A DNA stretch of 25,257 nt. Source: Porphyromonadaceae bacterium UBA7332 (lineage in GTDB: Bacteria > Bacteroidota > Bacteroidia > Bacteroidales > UBA7332). Shown here piece after piece: positions 22,976-25,257 of the stretch. Position numbers and translations under genes: made by a program. Location: NCBI GenBank assembly GCA_002471225.1, contig DKPO01000020.1, positions 101,798 to 127,054 of the forward strand, read 5' to 3'. Every line of letters starts with the position of its first letter. Position 1 is the stretch's first letter. The notes beneath the pieces are model-generated. The model did not search any database. It was not told the DNA's origin and saw only the letters and a list, made by a program, of their open reading frames with translations.

Positions 22976-23665
22976 ATGATTAAGCTAAGAGGAATAAACA
23001 AATCGTATTATGCAGGTAAACCTCTTCATGTTCTGAAAGGAATTGATTTGGATATTGCAAAAGGCGAGTTTGTATCAATTATGGGAGCCTCAGGCTCAGG
23101 TAAATCAACTTTGCTCAATATTCTGGGGATTCTGGATACCTATGATACGGGCGAATATTATTTAAATAATACCTTGATTAAAAACCTTTCAGAATCGAAA
23201 GCCGCTGAATACCGCAATAAAATGATCGGCTTTATCTTTCAATCTTTTAATCTGATATCATTTAAAAATGCCTGGGAAAATGTAGCTCTTCCTTTATATT
23301 ACCAGGGTTATAGTCGAAAAAAGCGTCATCAGATGGCTATGGAGTATCTTGATATGGTCGGACTTAAAGAGTGGGCAGATCATTTACCAAACGAAATGTC
23401 AGGGGGGCAAAAACAGCGGGTTGCTATTGCCAGAGCTTTAGTTGCTAAACCACAGATTATCCTTGCCGATGAGCCTACAGGGGCATTGGATAGTATTACG
23501 TCGGTTGAGGTTATGAATTTACTTAAAGAGGTAAATGAAACAGGAATGACTATGATTGTGGTTACACATGAGAATGACGTGGCTATGAAAACAGAGAAAA
23601 TTATTCGACTAAAGGATGGTTTGATCGAAAAAATAGAGAACACAGCAGATTTGATTAATATATAA
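22976..23665 (+). CDS. ABC transporter ATP-binding protein (MacB/LolD type)
   Basis: A 229-residue ATPase that powers the permeases encoded just downstream. Motifs in order: Walker A GASGSGKST (37-45), Q-loop Gln89 (FIFQSFNL), ABC signature MSGGQKQRVAIARAL (141-155), Walker B IILADEP with catalytic Glu166, D-loop and switch His198 (VVTHEN). The sequence groups with the MacB/LolD/FtsE class, which drives mechanotransmission (moving substrates in the periplasm or outward) rather than uptake; no binding protein is nearby. The first permease gene follows after 17 bases. Substrate unknown: macrolide-like drugs, lipoproteins or peptides are all possible. Confidence 0.95.
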   Translation: MIKLRGINKSYYAGKPLHVLKGIDLDIAKGEFVSIMGASGSGKSTLLNILGILDTYDTGEYYLNNTLIKNLSESKAAEYRNKMIGFIFQSFNLISFKNAWENVALPLYYQGYSRKKRHQMAMEYLDMVGLKEWADHLPNEMSGGQKQRVAIARALVAKPQIILADEPTGALDSITSVEVMNLLKEVNETGMTMIVVTHENDVAMKTEKIIRLKDGLIEKIENTADLINI

Positions 23666-23682
23666 TTTCTAAATCTTACATC

Positions 23683-24927
23683 ATGGATTTATGGATAGAG
23701 ATATGGGAAACAATCAAACGGAATAAGCTCAGAACATTCTTTACAGGTTTTTCGGTTGCCTGGGGTATTTTTATGCTGATAGTTTTACTTGCAGCAGGTA
23801 ATGGTCTTCGCAATGCGATTGCCCGGAATTATGAAACAAGTTCTGTGAATGTAATTCGATTATTTCCCGGTAGGACGACAATGTCATTTGGTGGATATGA
23901 AAAAGGCAGGTCTATCAATCTGGATAAAAATGATATGCGTCTTTCCGAAAGTTTAAAAGATAATGTAGCCGAAGCTTATCCGTCTTCACGGGCTTACGGT
24001 ATAAATGCAGTTCGAGGTGTTCAAAGCTCTTCTGTAACCTGCGAGGGTCTTTATCCGGGTTCCCTTCAGGCAAATGGCATAAAGATAATTAATGAGAACG
24101 GTCGTTTTATAAATGATATGGATATGATTAACCGAAGACGTGTTGCGGTTATTCACAAACAACTTAAAGAATCATTCTTTCAAAATGAAGATCCTGTCGG
24201 CAAGCAAATTATTATAGGTAAAATGCCTTTTCAGGTTATCGGTGTATATGATTTCAATTCATCTCGTAATAATGGCAGTATATATATTCCTTTCACTACA
24301 TCAGAAGTGATATTTCCTCCTAAATATGGTTATAGCAACATTATTTTATCCTTGAAAAATCTGGATACGCGTGAGGCCAATGATAAGTTCATAGCAAAGT
24401 TAAGAGTTCTTCTTGCAAGGCTTCATAACTATGATCCTACAGATGATTCTTCCATTTGGATTTGGAATAAGTTAGATGATTATTTACAGACCATGGGTAT
24501 TCTTAACGGGATCACTCTTTTTATCTGGGTTATTGGCATTGGTTCGCTTATTGCCGGGATAGTCGGAATTAGTAATATTATGTTGATTACGGTCAAAGAG
24601 CGAACACGTGAAATAGGGATTCGTAAAGCATTAGGGGCAACTCCTAATTCGGTATTGAAGATGATCCTTCTTGAATCTTTATTGATAACCGGTGTTTTTG
24701 GTTATGTCGGATTAGTTTTCGGTATAACACTTACGGAAGGGGTGAATGCTCTACTCAGTTCGGGAGGAGCATCGGATAGTATGGTTATGTTCTATAATCC
24801 GACAGTTGATATCCGTGTTGTGATTATTGCATCAATCGTCATTATTTCGGCAGGTCTTTTTGCTGGTTTTATACCTGCTAAGCGTGCTGTAAATATTAAA
24901 CCTATAGAAGCATTACGATATGAATAA
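23683..24927 (+). CDS. ABC transporter permease, MacB/FtsX type
   Basis: A 414-residue inner-membrane permease with the four-helix MacB plan. One transmembrane helix near the N-terminus (about 18-40, in FFTGFSVAWGIFMLIVLLAAGNG) is followed by a MacB-type periplasmic domain (about 45-270), then an FtsX domain with three helices (about 280-305, 328-352 and 380-402). The FtsX signature KERTREIGIRKALGATPNSVLKMILLE follows the second helix, and the protein ends with the usual PAKRAVNIKPIEALRYE. It works with the ATPase upstream. Its stop overlaps the start of a second, paralogous permease by eight bases. Confidence 0.93.
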   Translation: MDLWIEIWETIKRNKLRTFFTGFSVAWGIFMLIVLLAAGNGLRNAIARNYETSSVNVIRLFPGRTTMSFGGYEKGRSINLDKNDMRLSESLKDNVAEAYPSSRAYGINAVRGVQSSSVTCEGLYPGSLQANGIKIINENGRFINDMDMINRRRVAVIHKQLKESFFQNEDPVGKQIIIGKMPFQVIGVYDFNSSRNNGSIYIPFTTSEVIFPPKYGYSNIILSLKNLDTREANDKFIAKLRVLLARLHNYDPTDDSSIWIWNKLDDYLQTMGILNGITLFIWVIGIGSLIAGIVGISNIMLITVKERTREIGIRKALGATPNSVLKMILLESLLITGVFGYVGLVFGITLTEGVNALLSSGGASDSMVMFYNPTVDIRVVIIASIVIISAGLFAGFIPAKRAVNIKPIEALRYE

Positions 24928-25257
24928 AATACCATTTTTAGATTTTGATCAATTCCAGGAAATTATCCATACACTAAGCAAAAATAAGCTTCGGAGTTTT
25001 CTTACTATGTTTGGTGTAGGCTGGGGGATCTTTATGTTAGTCGTGATGATCGGAGCGGGTAATGGTTTGGAAAACGGAGTCCTTTCTGGAGTTGAGGGAA
25101 TACCAACGAACTCTTGTTTTATGTTTACGAATCGTACGACTCTTCCTTATAAAGGCTTTCAACGAGGGCGATATTGGGAGCTTAAAAAATCAGATGTATC
25201 AGTAATCCGGCAAAATGTGCCTGAAGTTGATTTGGTTGAGCCTGTACTTTTCGGAGG
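24920..25257 (+). CDS. Second ABC permease, MacB/FtsX type (partial, cut by window end)
   Basis: An open frame from the ATG at 24920 to the window edge encodes 112 residues plus two bases. It begins MNKIPFLDFDQFQEIIHTL and then has a first transmembrane helix in LRSFLTMFGVGWGIFMLVVM, followed by the start of a MacB-type periplasmic domain. The helix region is clearly paralogous to that of the preceding permease (shared NKLR-F-T-F-V-WGIFML and AGNGL). The ATG overlaps the previous stop by eight bases, so translation is coupled. The two permeases may form a heterodimer with the ATPase, an arrangement common in Bacteroidota. The FtsX domain lies beyond this window. Confidence 0.88.
   Translation, partial: MNKIPFLDFDQFQEIIHTLSKNKLRSFLTMFGVGWGIFMLVVMIGAGNGLENGVLSGVEGIPTNSCFMFTNRTTLPYKGFQRGRYWELKKSDVSVIRQNVPEVDLVEPVLFG

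Noticed and set aside
1..25257. CRISPR array, tRNA, rRNA, insertion sequence or prophage
   Set aside because: No regularly spaced repeats, cloverleaf sequences, transposase or phage genes were seen on either strand.

Overview
The window looks like ordinary chromosome from a Bacteroidota species, most likely of the order Bacteroidales. It is AT-rich. At least seven TAnnTTTG boxes, the -7 element of the Bacteroidota housekeeping sigma factor, lie just upstream of genes and in the right orientation. The gene content also fits: an outer-membrane beta-barrel protein with a carboxypeptidase-like front domain, an RND efflux operon, and tandem MacB/FtsX-type permeases. A Dysgonomonas/Parabacteroides-like source is a guess. 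No phage, transposase, plasmid, CRISPR, tRNA or rRNA sequence was recognised.

Layout. (1) 1-1531, minus strand: uracil phosphoribosyltransferase (upp) and a pirin-family protein, separated by a 17-bp perfect hairpin. (2) 1657-6787, plus: a YbjT-like NAD(P)-binding/DUF2867 protein, then an outer-membrane beta-barrel protein tightly coupled to an uncharacterised GNAT-type protein, closed by a terminator. (3) 6836-9530, plus: an OmpR/PhoB-type response regulator and a PhoR-type sensor kinase, closed by a hairpin. (4) 9397-10249: an 850-base convergent gap with no convincing gene but a dense cluster of GATAC-cored palindromes. (5) 10181-13072, minus: serS and rlmD, with a long hairpin between them. 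(6) 13111-18744, minus: a complete tripartite RND efflux operon (adaptor, pump, outer-membrane lipoprotein) with overlapping genes. (7) 19001-21694, plus: an M24 peptidase, a TtcA-family tRNA thiolase and the GTPase EngB, closed by a strong terminator. (8) 21709-22638, minus: a secreted TraB/GumN-family protein. (9) 22863 to the window edge, plus: an ABC exporter ATPase and two tandem permeases, the second cut off by the window end.

Together the genes cover housekeeping RNA metabolism and translation (upp, serS, rlmD, TtcA-family, engB), envelope and efflux functions (RND operon, MacB-like ABC, barrel protein), and one two-component system. I saw no clear undescribed multi-gene system. The least explained items are the palindrome cluster at 9772-9942, the hairpin leader before rlmD whose pairing is complete only in the minus-strand RNA, and the barrel plus GNAT pair.
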